Assembly (NCBI GenBank): GCA_015485375.1
Contig: WFTU01000440.1
Span: 1-32,377 of the forward strand
DNA length: 32,377 nt
Origin: Paracoccaceae bacterium
Lineage (GTDB): Bacteria; Pseudomonadota; Alphaproteobacteria; Rhodobacterales; Rhodobacteraceae
Reading direction: 5' to 3'
Shown here: positions 10,323 to 18,530 of the stretch, piece by piece
Layout: every line of letters begins with the position of its first letter
Numbering within the stretch: position 1 is the first letter of the stretch
Notes under the pieces: model-generated
The model's input: only the letters and a program-made list of their open reading frames with translations
What the model was told of the DNA's origin: nothing
Database searches by the model: none
Program-made: the position numbers and the translations under genes

Positions 10323-11533
10323 GTGACTTGAATGTCATAACGCCTTCGACGGCGGCCGGACAACGCCTTGTTGTCCGTGCCGACCTCAACGCGCCTGTGC
10401 AGGACGGCAAGGTTTCCGACGCGACCCGCATCGAGCGGTTCGCCAAGGGGATCAAGCCGCTGCTGGACGCGGGGGCAAAAATTACGGTCCTGTCGCATTT
10501 TGGCCGCCCCAAGGGGCAGCGCAACATGGACTTTACCATAGCGCCGATCAAACCGGCGCTGGAGGCGGCTCTGGGCCAAACAGTGCAGTTCGCGGATGAT
10601 TGTATCAGCGCGGCTGCTGTCGCTGCCTCCGAAAATCTGGGCGAGGGCGAGATCCTGTTGTGCGAGAACCTGCGGTTTTACCCGGGCGAGGAAGCCAACG
10701 ACCCCGACTTTGCCAAATCGCTGGCGCGTCTGGGTGACATTTATGTCAACGACGCGTTCTCGACGGCGCACCGCGCCCATGCCTCCACCGCGGCGATTGC
10801 CGATCTGTTGCCGGCCTATGCCGGTCCGCTGATGGCGGAAGAGATCAAGGCGATGACGGCGGCACTGGAAGACCCGAAGCGGCCCGCGATTGCGGTTGTC
10901 GGCGGGGCGAAAGTGTCGAGCAAGATTGCGGTTCTGAAAAACCTTGTCGGCAAGGTCGATGCGGTTGTTGTGGGGGGTGGCATGGCCAACACCTTCATGC
11001 TGGCCGACGGTCACCCGATCGGCAAATCGCTGAGCGAGCCGGATCAGGTGCCGACTGTGCATGAAATCCGCGAACTGGCGGCGAAATCGGGCTGCAGGAT
11101 CATCCTGCCGGTCGATGTTGTCTGTGCCTATGACTTTGCGCCGAATGCGAAAAACGTCACCACGGATATCGACGGCTGTCCGGCCGATGCGATGATCCTT
11201 GATGCCGGTCCGAAGTCGGTCGAGATGATCGGCAAGGAATTCGAGGGTGCCAAGACGATCCTGTGGAACGGCCCGATGGGTGCGTTCGAGATGGAGCCGT
11301 TCGACATGGCAACCGTCGCGCTGGCCCGAAAGGCCGCCGAACTGACCAAAGCGGGCACGCTGGCCTCCATCGCCGGAGGCGGGGATACCGTCGCGGCGCT
11401 GAATGTGGCCGGTGTTGCCGGTGATTTCACCTATGTCTCCACCGCCGGTGGTGCGTTTCTTGAATGGCTGGAGGGCAAGGAGCTGCCCGGTATAGCCGCC
11501 CTTCGCCGCGCTGCGGCTGCCAACAAAGGATAA
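10319..11533 (+). CDS. pgk: Phosphoglycerate kinase; GTG start overlaps the gap stop (GTGA)
   Basis: [76 protein letters not shown]. The ORF-track start (10265) lies inside gap; GTG at 10319 gives the expected N-terminus MSDLNVITP. Confidence 0.95.
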   Translation: MSDLNVITPSTAAGQRLVVRADLNAPVQDGKVSDATRIERFAKGIKPLLDAGAKITVLSHFGRPKGQRNMDFTIAPIKPALEAALGQTVQFADDCISAAAVAASENLGEGEILLCENLRFYPGEEANDPDFAKSLARLGDIYVNDAFSTAHRAHASTAAIADLLPAYAGPLMAEEIKAMTAALEDPKRPAIAVVGGAKVSSKIAVLKNLVGKVDAVVVGGGMANTFMLADGHPIGKSLSEPDQVPTVHEIRELAAKSGCRIILPVDVVCAYDFAPNAKNVTTDIDGCPADAMILDAGPKSVEMIGKEFEGAKTILWNGPMGAFEMEPFDMATVALARKAAELTKAGTLASIAGGGDTVAALNVAGVAGDFTYVSTAGGAFLEWLEGKELPGIAALRRAAAANKG

Positions 11534-11537
11534 TATC

Positions 11538-12587
11538 ATGGCCCTGATTACCCTTCGTCAATTGCTGGATCACGCTGCCGAGAACGACTATGGCATGCCG
11601 GCATTCAACATCAACAACATGGAACAAGGTCTCGCGATCATGAAAGCGGCGGCGAAGGTCGATGCGCCGGTGATCATGCAGGCCAGCCGCGGTGCGCGCT
11701 CCTATGCCGGTGACATCATGTTGCAGCATATGATCCAGGCGCTGGCCGAGATGTATCCGGATATTCCGATCTGTATGCATCAGGACCACGGCAACAACGA
11801 ACAGACCTGTATGTCCGCGATCAAATACGGATTTACCTCCGTCATGATGGACGGTTCGCTGAAAGCCGACATGAAAACGCCGGCCGATTTTGCCTATAAC
11901 GTCGACATCACCGAGCGTGTTTCGCGCATGGCCCACTGGGTCGGTGCATCGGTCGAGGGCGAGCTGGGTGTTCTGGGTTCGCTGGAAACCGGCGAAGCGG
12001 CCGAGGAAGACGGCTCCGGCGCTGTCGGCAAACTGTCGATGGACCAGCTGCTGACCGATCCGGACGAGGCGGCGGATTTCGTGGCCAAGACCAAGGTTGA
12101 CGCGCTGGCGATTGCTTGCGGCACCAGCCACGGGGCTTACAAGTTCTCCAGCAAGCCGACGGGCGACACGCTGGCAATCAGCCAGATCGAGGCGATCCAC
12201 GCCAAGATCCCGAATGTGCATCTGGTGATGCACGGCTCCTCGTCTGTTCCGCAGTATCTGCAGGACCTGATCAACGAGAATGGCGGCGAGATGGCGCAGA
12301 CCTACGGTGTGCCGGTCGAGGAAATCGAGCGCGGCATCAAGTCCGGTGTGCGCAAGGTGAATATCGACACCGACAACCGTATGGCGCTGACCGGTATGTT
12401 CCGCAAGGTTGCCAAGGACAAGCCGACCGAATTCGACCCGCGCAAGTTCATGATTCCGGCAATGGATGAAATGGAAAAGCTGGTCATCGACCGTTTCGAG
12501 CGTTTCGGTGCTGCGGGGCATGCCTCCGGTATCAAGGTCATCCCGCAGGATGACATGGCGAAGCGTTACGCCGACGGCTCGCTTTAA
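11538..12587 (+). CDS. cbbA: Class II fructose-bisphosphate aldolase (CbbA type)
   Basis: [77 protein letters not shown]. Confidence 0.96.
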   Translation: MALITLRQLLDHAAENDYGMPAFNINNMEQGLAIMKAAAKVDAPVIMQASRGARSYAGDIMLQHMIQALAEMYPDIPICMHQDHGNNEQTCMSAIKYGFTSVMMDGSLKADMKTPADFAYNVDITERVSRMAHWVGASVEGELGVLGSLETGEAAEEDGSGAVGKLSMDQLLTDPDEAADFVAKTKVDALAIACGTSHGAYKFSSKPTGDTLAISQIEAIHAKIPNVHLVMHGSSSVPQYLQDLINENGGEMAQTYGVPVEEIERGIKSGVRKVNIDTDNRMALTGMFRKVAKDKPTEFDPRKFMIPAMDEMEKLVIDRFERFGAAGHASGIKVIPQDDMAKRYADGSL

Positions 12588-12595
12588 ACGGTGTT

Positions 12596-12617
12596 GCCGG
12601 ACCTTCCCGGGTCCGGC
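12596..12617 (+). other. Intercistronic hairpin between aldolase and RuBisCO-like gene (no T-run)
   Basis: GCCGGACC-ttcccg-GGTCCGGC: 8-bp perfect stem, 6-nt loop, in the 62-nt intergenic gap. Confidence 0.6.
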
Positions 12618-12649
12618 GATGCCTTGATGCTTTCAGGAAGGGAGGGGAC

Positions 12650-14038
12650 ATGGATCACAAAGATCGCTTTATCGACCTCTCCCTTACCGAAGCGGATCTG
12701 GTTGCCGCGGGCGGGCATGTGCTGGCCGCTTATGTTCTGCAACCGGCCGAGGGGCAAGACTTCCTGACCACTGTGGCGCAGTTTGCGGCCGAGAGCGGAC
12801 GGGGCACGCAGGTGCCGCTGGGCACCGAAGACGAATTTTCCCGCAACCTCGATGTGATCGCCTATCAGGCGGAGGCGGCAAGCGGTCTGGTCAAGCTGGC
12901 CTTTCCGCTGGCGCTGTTCGATTTCAATGTGACGGACGGCGGGGCCTCGATCAGCAGTTTTCTGAATTTGCTGGTCGGCAATACGCAGGGGATGGCGGAG
13001 ATTGCTGCCGTCAAACTGCATGATTTCCATTTACCCGAAGGCTTCCTGACCACGTTCGCCGGTCCCGCGACCACCATTGCCCGCCTGTGGCGGCATCTGG
13101 GGCGGGACGAGGTGGCGGGCGGCATGATTGTCGGCGCGATCCTGAAGCCGAAGCTGGGGTTGCGGCCCGAGGGGCTGGCCGAGGCGGCCTATCAATTCTG
13201 GCGCGGCGGGGATCTGGTGGAGAATGACCAGCCGCAGGGGAACCAGAGTTTCGCGCCGCTGGCGGAGACGCTGCCGCTGATGGCCGATGCGCTGAAGCGG
13301 GCGCAGGATGAAACGGGGTCGGGGAAGGTGTTCTCGATGAACATTTCCTGCGATGATCCGGTGGAGATGGAGACGCGGGCCGCGATGGCGCTGGAGGCCT
13401 TTGCGGATATGCCGGAAAGTCTGGCGTTCCATGTGGATGCCTATCTGGCCGGTCCGATGGCGCTGGCGCATGCGCGGCGGCGGTTCGGCGGGCATTTCCT
13501 TGGCGCGCATCGCGCCGGACATGCGGCGGTGACGTCGCCGCGCTCGGACCGGGGTTATTCGGCCTTTGTGCTGACGAAGATCGCGCGGCTGCTGGGGGCC
13601 TCGGGAATCCATACCGGCACCATGGGGTTCGGGCGTATGGAGGGGGACGAGGCCGACCGGCCGATTGCCTGCATGATTGCGCAGGACAGCGCCGCGGGGC
13701 CGTATTTCGCGCAGGAATGGCACGGAATGGCGCGCAGTGCAGCGATTGTCTCCGGCGGGATCAATGCGCTGCGGCTGCCGTCGTTTCTGGAGAACCTCGG
13801 CCATTCGAATTTCATTCTGGCGGCGGGTGGCGGGGCCTTTGGCCATGTCGACGGGCCGGAAGCGGGCGCATTGTCGTTGCGGCAGGCCGAGGCTTGCTGG
13901 CTGGAACGTGCCGACCCGATCGCCTTTGCTGTCGATCATCCCGAATTCAAACGTGCCTTTCACAGTTTCGAAAGTGACGCGGATATCATCCAACCCGGCT
14001 GGCGACGTGTGTTCAGCCCCGAAACCAACAACTTGTGA
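12650..14038 (+). CDS. Form II-derived RuBisCO-like protein with substituted catalytic residues (K191E, E194Q, K329R)
   Basis: Co-linear with the R. rubrum CbbM sequence as recalled: VGAILKPKLGLRPEGLAEA, GGDLVENDQPQGNQSFAPL, HRAGHAAVTSPRSDRGYSAFV, GASGIHTGTMGFGRMEGDE, VSGGINALRLPSFLENLGHSNFILAAGGGAFGHVDGP. Codon positions checked in the DNA: gag 13220-13222 (E191), gac 13226-13228 (D193), cag 13229-13231 (Q194), cgt 13634-13636 (R329). Confidence 0.93.
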   Translation: MDHKDRFIDLSLTEADLVAAGGHVLAAYVLQPAEGQDFLTTVAQFAAESGRGTQVPLGTEDEFSRNLDVIAYQAEAASGLVKLAFPLALFDFNVTDGGASISSFLNLLVGNTQGMAEIAAVKLHDFHLPEGFLTTFAGPATTIARLWRHLGRDEVAGGMIVGAILKPKLGLRPEGLAEAAYQFWRGGDLVENDQPQGNQSFAPLAETLPLMADALKRAQDETGSGKVFSMNISCDDPVEMETRAAMALEAFADMPESLAFHVDAYLAGPMALAHARRRFGGHFLGAHRAGHAAVTSPRSDRGYSAFVLTKIARLLGASGIHTGTMGFGRMEGDEADRPIACMIAQDSAAGPYFAQEWHGMARSAAIVSGGINALRLPSFLENLGHSNFILAAGGGAFGHVDGPEAGALSLRQAEACWLERADPIAFAVDHPEFKRAFHSFESDADIIQPGWRRVFSPETNNL

Positions 14039-14046
14039 GGATCATC

Positions 14047-14733
14047 ATGGACCGTTCTATCAAAATCGCCCCGTCCATTCTGTCGGCGGATTTCGCCAAC
14101 TTCGGGCAGGAAATTCAGGCTATCGAGGCGCAGGGTTGCGACTGGGTGCATGTGGATGTCATGGACGGGCATTTCGTGCCGAACCTGACTTTCGGCCCTC
14201 CCGCTGTCGCGGCTTTCCGTCCGCATGTGAAAACCGTGATGGACGTGCATCTGATGATCGCGCCGGTGGACCAGTATATCGAGGCCTATGCCAAGGCGGG
14301 GGCAGATTTTATCTCGGCCCATCTGGAGGCGACGACGCATCCGCACCGGACCTTGCAGGCGATCCGCAATGCGGGCGCCAAGGCCGGGCTGGCGCTGAAC
14401 CCGGGCACCGGACTGGGTGATATCGAATACCTGCTGGATATGGTCGATATGTTCGTGGTGATGACCGTGAACCCCGGATTTGGCGGGCAGAAGTTCATTC
14501 ACAGCCAGATCGACAAGGTGAAAAAGCTGCGGGCGATGATTGGCGACCGTCCGATCCATATCGAGATTGACGGCGGTATCACGCCGGAGACCGCGCCGCT
14601 GATGGCGGCGGCCGGTGCCGATGTGCTGGTGGCCGGTTCTGCCGTGTTCAACGGTGGCACGGTGGACACCCCCGAGGTCTACGGCAACAACATCCGCGCC
14701 ATTCGCGATGCGGCGGAGGCTGCGCGTAAATGA
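14047..14733 (+). CDS. rpe: Ribulose-phosphate 3-epimerase
   Basis: IKIAPSILSADFANFGQEI, VHVDVMDGHFVPNLTFGP, DVHLMI, MTVNPGFGGQKFI, IEIDGGITPETAP, AGSAVF. ATG at 14047 preferred over the upstream GTG at 14035. Confidence 0.96.
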   Translation: MDRSIKIAPSILSADFANFGQEIQAIEAQGCDWVHVDVMDGHFVPNLTFGPPAVAAFRPHVKTVMDVHLMIAPVDQYIEAYAKAGADFISAHLEATTHPHRTLQAIRNAGAKAGLALNPGTGLGDIEYLLDMVDMFVVMTVNPGFGGQKFIHSQIDKVKKLRAMIGDRPIHIEIDGGITPETAPLMAAAGADVLVAGSAVFNGGTVDTPEVYGNNIRAIRDAAEAARK

Positions 14734-15425
14734 GTGTGAAGGCGATCATATTCGACGTGGACGGGACGCTTTCGGAGACCGAGGAAGCGCACCGTCAGGC
14801 GTTCAATGCGACGTTCAAGGAGTTTGGATTGCCGTGGGAGTGGTCGCAGGAGTTGTATGGCGTTCTGCTGAAAACCACCGGCGGCAAGGAGCGGATGGCG
14901 GAGTATGTGACCACCCATCTGGGTGGCACGCCGGACAAGGAAAAGATTGCCGAAATCCACAAGCGCAAGACGGTTGTCTATGGCGAGTTGATTGACTCCG
15001 GCATGGCCGAGTTGCGGCCCGGGATTGCGGCGCTGATTGCGGATGCGGCGAAAAACGGTGTGCGGGTGGCTGTGGCCACCACCACCAACCGCCCGAACGT
15101 CGATCGGCTGGCGGAATCCTGTTTCGGCAAGCCTGCGGACGAGGTGTTCGAGGTGATCGCGGCCGGTGACGAGGTGAAACACAAGAAGCCGGCGCCGGAT
15201 GTGTTCGATCTGGCGGTCGAGCGTCTGGGGCTGGACCCGTCCGAGTGTGTCGGGCTGGAGGATTCGCGAAACGGCTTGCTGTCCTGCACGGGCGCGGGCG
15301 TGCCGTGCATCGTGTCGCCCGGGGTGTATACGCTCGGCTCCGATTTCAGCGGGGCGGCGGCGGTGATCGACTGTTTCACCGAGATCGACACGGTGGAGAA
15401 ACTGAACAAAGTGATGGGGAACTGA
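14730..15425 (+). CDS. cbbY: HAD-family phosphatase CbbY (xylulose-1,5-bisphosphate phosphatase family)
   Basis: AIIFDVDGTLSETEEAHRQAFNATFKEFGLPWEWS; KPAPDVFDLAVERLGLDPSECVGLEDSRNGLLS; ATGA overlap with the rpe stop; operon context. Confidence 0.88.
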   Translation: MSVKAIIFDVDGTLSETEEAHRQAFNATFKEFGLPWEWSQELYGVLLKTTGGKERMAEYVTTHLGGTPDKEKIAEIHKRKTVVYGELIDSGMAELRPGIAALIADAAKNGVRVAVATTTNRPNVDRLAESCFGKPADEVFEVIAAGDEVKHKKPAPDVFDLAVERLGLDPSECVGLEDSRNGLLSCTGAGVPCIVSPGVYTLGSDFSGAAAVIDCFTEIDTVEKLNKVMGN

Positions 15426-15426
15426 T

Positions 15427-15981
15427 ATGGCTGTAGAGACTCCGGTATGTGATTTTGGCTGGCAGGCACCGGGTTTCACGTTGAAAAACGCGGACGGAAA
15501 GATGGTGTCGCTGAAAGATGTGGCGGGGCCGAAAGGCACGCTGGTGATGTTTATCTGCAACCACTGCCCCTACGTCAAATCGGTGCTGGACCGGATTATC
15601 CGCGATGCGAAGGATTTGCAGGCGCTGGGGATCGGGGTTGTGGCGATCAATGCGAATGATGCGGAGGACTACCCCGAGGATTCCTTCGAGGGTATGCAGG
15701 AGGTGGCGAAGGCGAATGATTTTCCGTTCCCCTATCTGCATGACGAAACACAAAGGGTTGCGATGGAATACGGCGCGGTTTGCACGCCGGATTTCTTCGG
15801 TTTTGATGCGGAGGGCGGCCTGCAGTATCGCGGGCGGCTGGATGAATCCCGCAAACAGGCCGCGCCGGAAGACGTTCGGCGCGACCTTTATCTGGGCATG
15901 AAACAAGTTGCCGAAACCGGCCACGGGCCGACCGGACAGATCCCCTCGATGGGGTGTTCGATCAAATGGAAGGATGGCTGA
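15427..15981 (+). CDS. Thioredoxin-like AhpC/TSA redoxin with CNHCPYV motif
   Basis: FICNHCPYVKSVLDRI, VAINANDAEDYPEDSFEGM, GAVCTPDFFGFD; inserted between cbbY and cbbZ in the operon. Confidence 0.88.
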   Translation: MAVETPVCDFGWQAPGFTLKNADGKMVSLKDVAGPKGTLVMFICNHCPYVKSVLDRIIRDAKDLQALGIGVVAINANDAEDYPEDSFEGMQEVAKANDFPFPYLHDETQRVAMEYGAVCTPDFFGFDAEGGLQYRGRLDESRKQAAPEDVRRDLYLGMKQVAETGHGPTGQIPSMGCSIKWKDG

Positions 15982-16652
15982 TGAAAGCGATTATTTTTGA
16001 CCTCGACGGAACGCTGGTGGACAGCGCGCCGGACCTGCGGGCGACCGCCAATGCGGTGCTGCGTTCGATGGGGTACCAACCCCTGTCGCTGGAGACCATC
16101 CGCGGCTTTATCGGCAACGGTGTGCCGAAACTGGTGGAACGGGTTATGAAGGCCTCGGACATCGAGTTTACCGAGGAGCGGCACAAGGCGCTCGTCGAGA
16201 CGTTCGAGAAGCTCTATACCGAGCATCCGGTGGATCATACGGTGCTGTATCCCGGCGTGCGCGATGCGCTGGAGATGTTGCAACGGCGCGGCTATGTCAT
16301 GGGGGTTTGCACGAACAAGGTGTATTCGATCACGCTGCGGGTGCTGGAAGGGTTGAAAATCGACCAGTATTTCGGCTCGGTCATCGGGGGCGACAGCCTG
16401 CCGACGCACAAGCCCGATCCGGCGATGTTGCACAAGTGCATTGCCGATCTGGGCGCGGACCATGCGGTTTTTGTCGGCGACAGCGAGGTCGATTCGGCCA
16501 CGGCGCAGAACGCCGGTGTGCGGTTTGCGTTTTATACCAACGGGTATCGCAAGAGTCCGATTTCGGAAATTCCGCATGACACGCGGTTCAGCAATTTTGC
16601 CGATCTGGCGGGGTTCCTGTCTACGGTCGGGGAAAACACTGTAAGGCTGTAA
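15981..16652 (+). CDS. gph: Phosphoglycolate phosphatase (HAD family)
   Basis: KAIIFDLDGTLVDSAPDLRATANAVLRSMG, GFIGNGVPKLVERVM, HKPDPAMLHKCIADLG, VFVGDSEVDSATAQNAG; TGATG overlap with the redoxin stop. Confidence 0.92.
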   Translation: MKAIIFDLDGTLVDSAPDLRATANAVLRSMGYQPLSLETIRGFIGNGVPKLVERVMKASDIEFTEERHKALVETFEKLYTEHPVDHTVLYPGVRDALEMLQRRGYVMGVCTNKVYSITLRVLEGLKIDQYFGSVIGGDSLPTHKPDPAMLHKCIADLGADHAVFVGDSEVDSATAQNAGVRFAFYTNGYRKSPISEIPHDTRFSNFADLAGFLSTVGENTVRL

Positions 16653-17805
16653 CCAGACGGTCGAGCGCCTGTTCGAGGTTGGCGCGTTGCGTGGCGAAGT
16701 TCAGGCGGGCGAAGCCTTCGCCCTCGGGTCCGAAGGCCTGTCCGCGGGTGACGGCCCAGCCGGCGTTTTCACGCAGGAATTTTGTCAGATCGTCCGGCGA
16801 CAGGCCGAGCGCGCGGAAATCCAGCCATGCGAGGAAGGTGCCTTCGGGTTTGGGGGCGCTGACTCCGCGCACATTCGCCAGCCGTTCGGTCACGAGGTCG
16901 GCGTTTCCTTCGAGGTATTGCAATGCGGCGTCGAGCCATTCGGCGCCGTTTGTGTAGGCGGCAACCATGGCGGCGTTGGCGAAAGCGTTGTTTTTATTGA
17001 CGGTCAGGCGGGAGTTTTCCCGCTGGAAGGCGGCGCGCATGTCGTCGTTGGAGATGATCGTGTGTGCGGCGGCGCAGGAGGCGATGTTGAAGGATTTCGC
17101 GGGCGACAGGCAGGTGACGGAATTGTCGGCATAGGCCGTGCCGAGCGACGCAAAGGGGGTGTAGGGGTGGCCCGCAAAGGTGATGTCGGCGTGGATTTCG
17201 TCGGACACCACGAGGACTCCGTTTTCGGCGCAGATGTCGCCGAGCCGGCGCAGTTCGTCGGCGCTCCAGACGCGGCCGACGGGGTTGTGCGGGTTGCACA
17301 GGTAGAGCATTTTCGTGCGCGGGTTGGCGGCTTTGGCCGCGAGGTCGTCGAAATCCATGCGGTAGGTCTCGCCGTCGAACAGCAGCGGGTTGCGGATGAT
17401 ACGGCGGTGGTTTTCATCCAGAATGTCGTAGAAATCGAAGAACACCGGCGGCTGGACAATGATGCCGTCGCCCGTGTCCGTGAAGATCGAGGCGGCGATG
17501 GCAAGGATGTTCAGCACGTTCGGGGCACGCAGGATATGGGCGGGGTCGAGCGCCCAGCCGTGGCGGGTTTTCTGCCACTCGGCAATGGCGGGGAACAGCG
17601 GGTCGGGAACGGCCTCGTATCCGAAAACGCCGTGATCAAGGCGGGCCTGCATGGCGTCGAGGATGCAGGGGGCGGCATGGAAATCCATGTCGGCCACACC
17701 GGCGGGGAACAGGTTGGCGCCATCCTTGCCCAGCACCATCGGATGGGCCTTGAGGGCGGGGACTTCGCGGCGGTTGACGGGGATGTCGAAATCGAAAACG
17801 GGCAT
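16621..17805 (-). CDS. MalY/PatB-family PLP-dependent aminotransferase / cystathionine beta-lyase
   Basis: FPAGVADMDFHAAPCILDAM, LYLCNPHNPVGRVW, VVSDEIHADITFAGHPYTPF, SPAKSFNIASC (PLP lysine). 3' end overlaps gph by 32 nt, convergent. Confidence 0.92.
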   Translation of the reverse strand: MPVFDFDIPVNRREVPALKAHPMVLGKDGANLFPAGVADMDFHAAPCILDAMQARLDHGVFGYEAVPDPLFPAIAEWQKTRHGWALDPAHILRAPNVLNILAIAASIFTDTGDGIIVQPPVFFDFYDILDENHRRIIRNPLLFDGETYRMDFDDLAAKAANPRTKMLYLCNPHNPVGRVWSADELRRLGDICAENGVLVVSDEIHADITFAGHPYTPFASLGTAYADNSVTCLSPAKSFNIASCAAAHTIISNDDMRAAFQRENSRLTVNKNNAFANAAMVAAYTNGAEWLDAALQYLEGNADLVTERLANVRGVSAPKPEGTFLAWLDFRALGLSPDDLTKFLRENAGWAVTRGQAFGPEGEGFARLNFATQRANLEQALDRLVTALQCFPRP

Positions 17806-17873
17806 GGCTCACCGGAGTTGTCAGGCAGGGGATTTGCTGGCAGGGTGCGGGAAATAGCGGCGAAAGGCAACAT

Positions 17874-18203
17874 ATGTTTAACGGGTTTATGGTGGCTCTG
17901 GCGCTCAATCCGCTGGCGGTGTGTCCGGTGTCGCAGAGCGAGCGGAACAATCCGCCGGAGGTGGCGGCGGAAGTGATGCAGATCACCGGTGGCTGGGTGG
18001 AGGTGCTGCCGGACGGGGAAGGCGCGCCCTTTGTCCTGCTGTCTGACGGAACCGTCGAAGGTGCGGCCTTCGGGGTGTGGCAGGTGGATGACGGCGTGGT
18101 GTATTTCGGCGAGGAAGCGCTGCGGCTGGAGTATATCGACGGGCGGGAAATGCGCCTGTTGGCCGAGGGGGCGATGTGGTCGCGGGTGTTTCGGGCGCGG
18201 TGA
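17874..18203 (+). CDS. Hypothetical protein (109 aa)
   Basis: ORF with coding-like composition, no recognised domain. Confidence 0.5.
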   Translation: MFNGFMVALALNPLAVCPVSQSERNNPPEVAAEVMQITGGWVEVLPDGEGAPFVLLSDGTVEGAAFGVWQVDDGVVYFGEEALRLEYIDGREMRLLAEGAMWSRVFRAR

Positions 18204-18281
18204 TCGCGACAAGCCGCCGAGTGCGATTGACGCGGCGCAGCAAACGGCTATTGTGCGCGGCGCAACAGCAACCACAGGACT

Positions 18282-18530
18282 TTGGCCATGACACAACGTT
18301 TGCATCTTGTTTTCGGCGGTGAGCTTGTCGATCCGCAGGGGAATACCTTTCGCGACCCTTCCGAAATTGAAACTGTGGGGTATTACCCGAACTATGCGGC
18401 GGCCTATGATGCGTGGAAAGCGGCGGCGCATGCGACGGTGGACAATGCGCATATGCGCTATTTCATTGCCCATCTGCACCGTCTGCGCGACGAGGAAACC
18501 GAAGCCAGCCCGACCGAAGAAATGGGCTGA
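18282..18530 (+). CDS. DUF4170-family small protein
   Basis: LHLVFGGELVDPQGNTFRDPSEIETVGYYPNYAAAYDAWKAAAHATVDNAHMRYFIAHLHRLRDEE, typical of DUF4170, next to waaA. Confidence 0.75.
   Translation: MAMTQRLHLVFGGELVDPQGNTFRDPSEIETVGYYPNYAAAYDAWKAAAHATVDNAHMRYFIAHLHRLRDEETEASPTEEMG

Noticed and set aside
10139-12521. Antisense ORFs (10139..11539 and 11427..12521) opposite pgk and cbbA
   Set aside because: Codon-bias artefacts; no domains, and the sense genes are unambiguous.
12650-14038. RuBisCO-like gene as a simple pseudogene or sequencing error
   Set aside because: Full-length uninterrupted frame, conserved substrate-binding residues, a good RBS, and at least four separate nucleotide changes needed at three key codons. 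Decay or a single error is unlikely, although expression has not been shown.
16687-17976. 429-aa plus-strand ORF over the PatB aminotransferase
   Set aside because: The minus strand carries a complete aminotransferase with the PLP lysine motif; the plus frame is a shadow.
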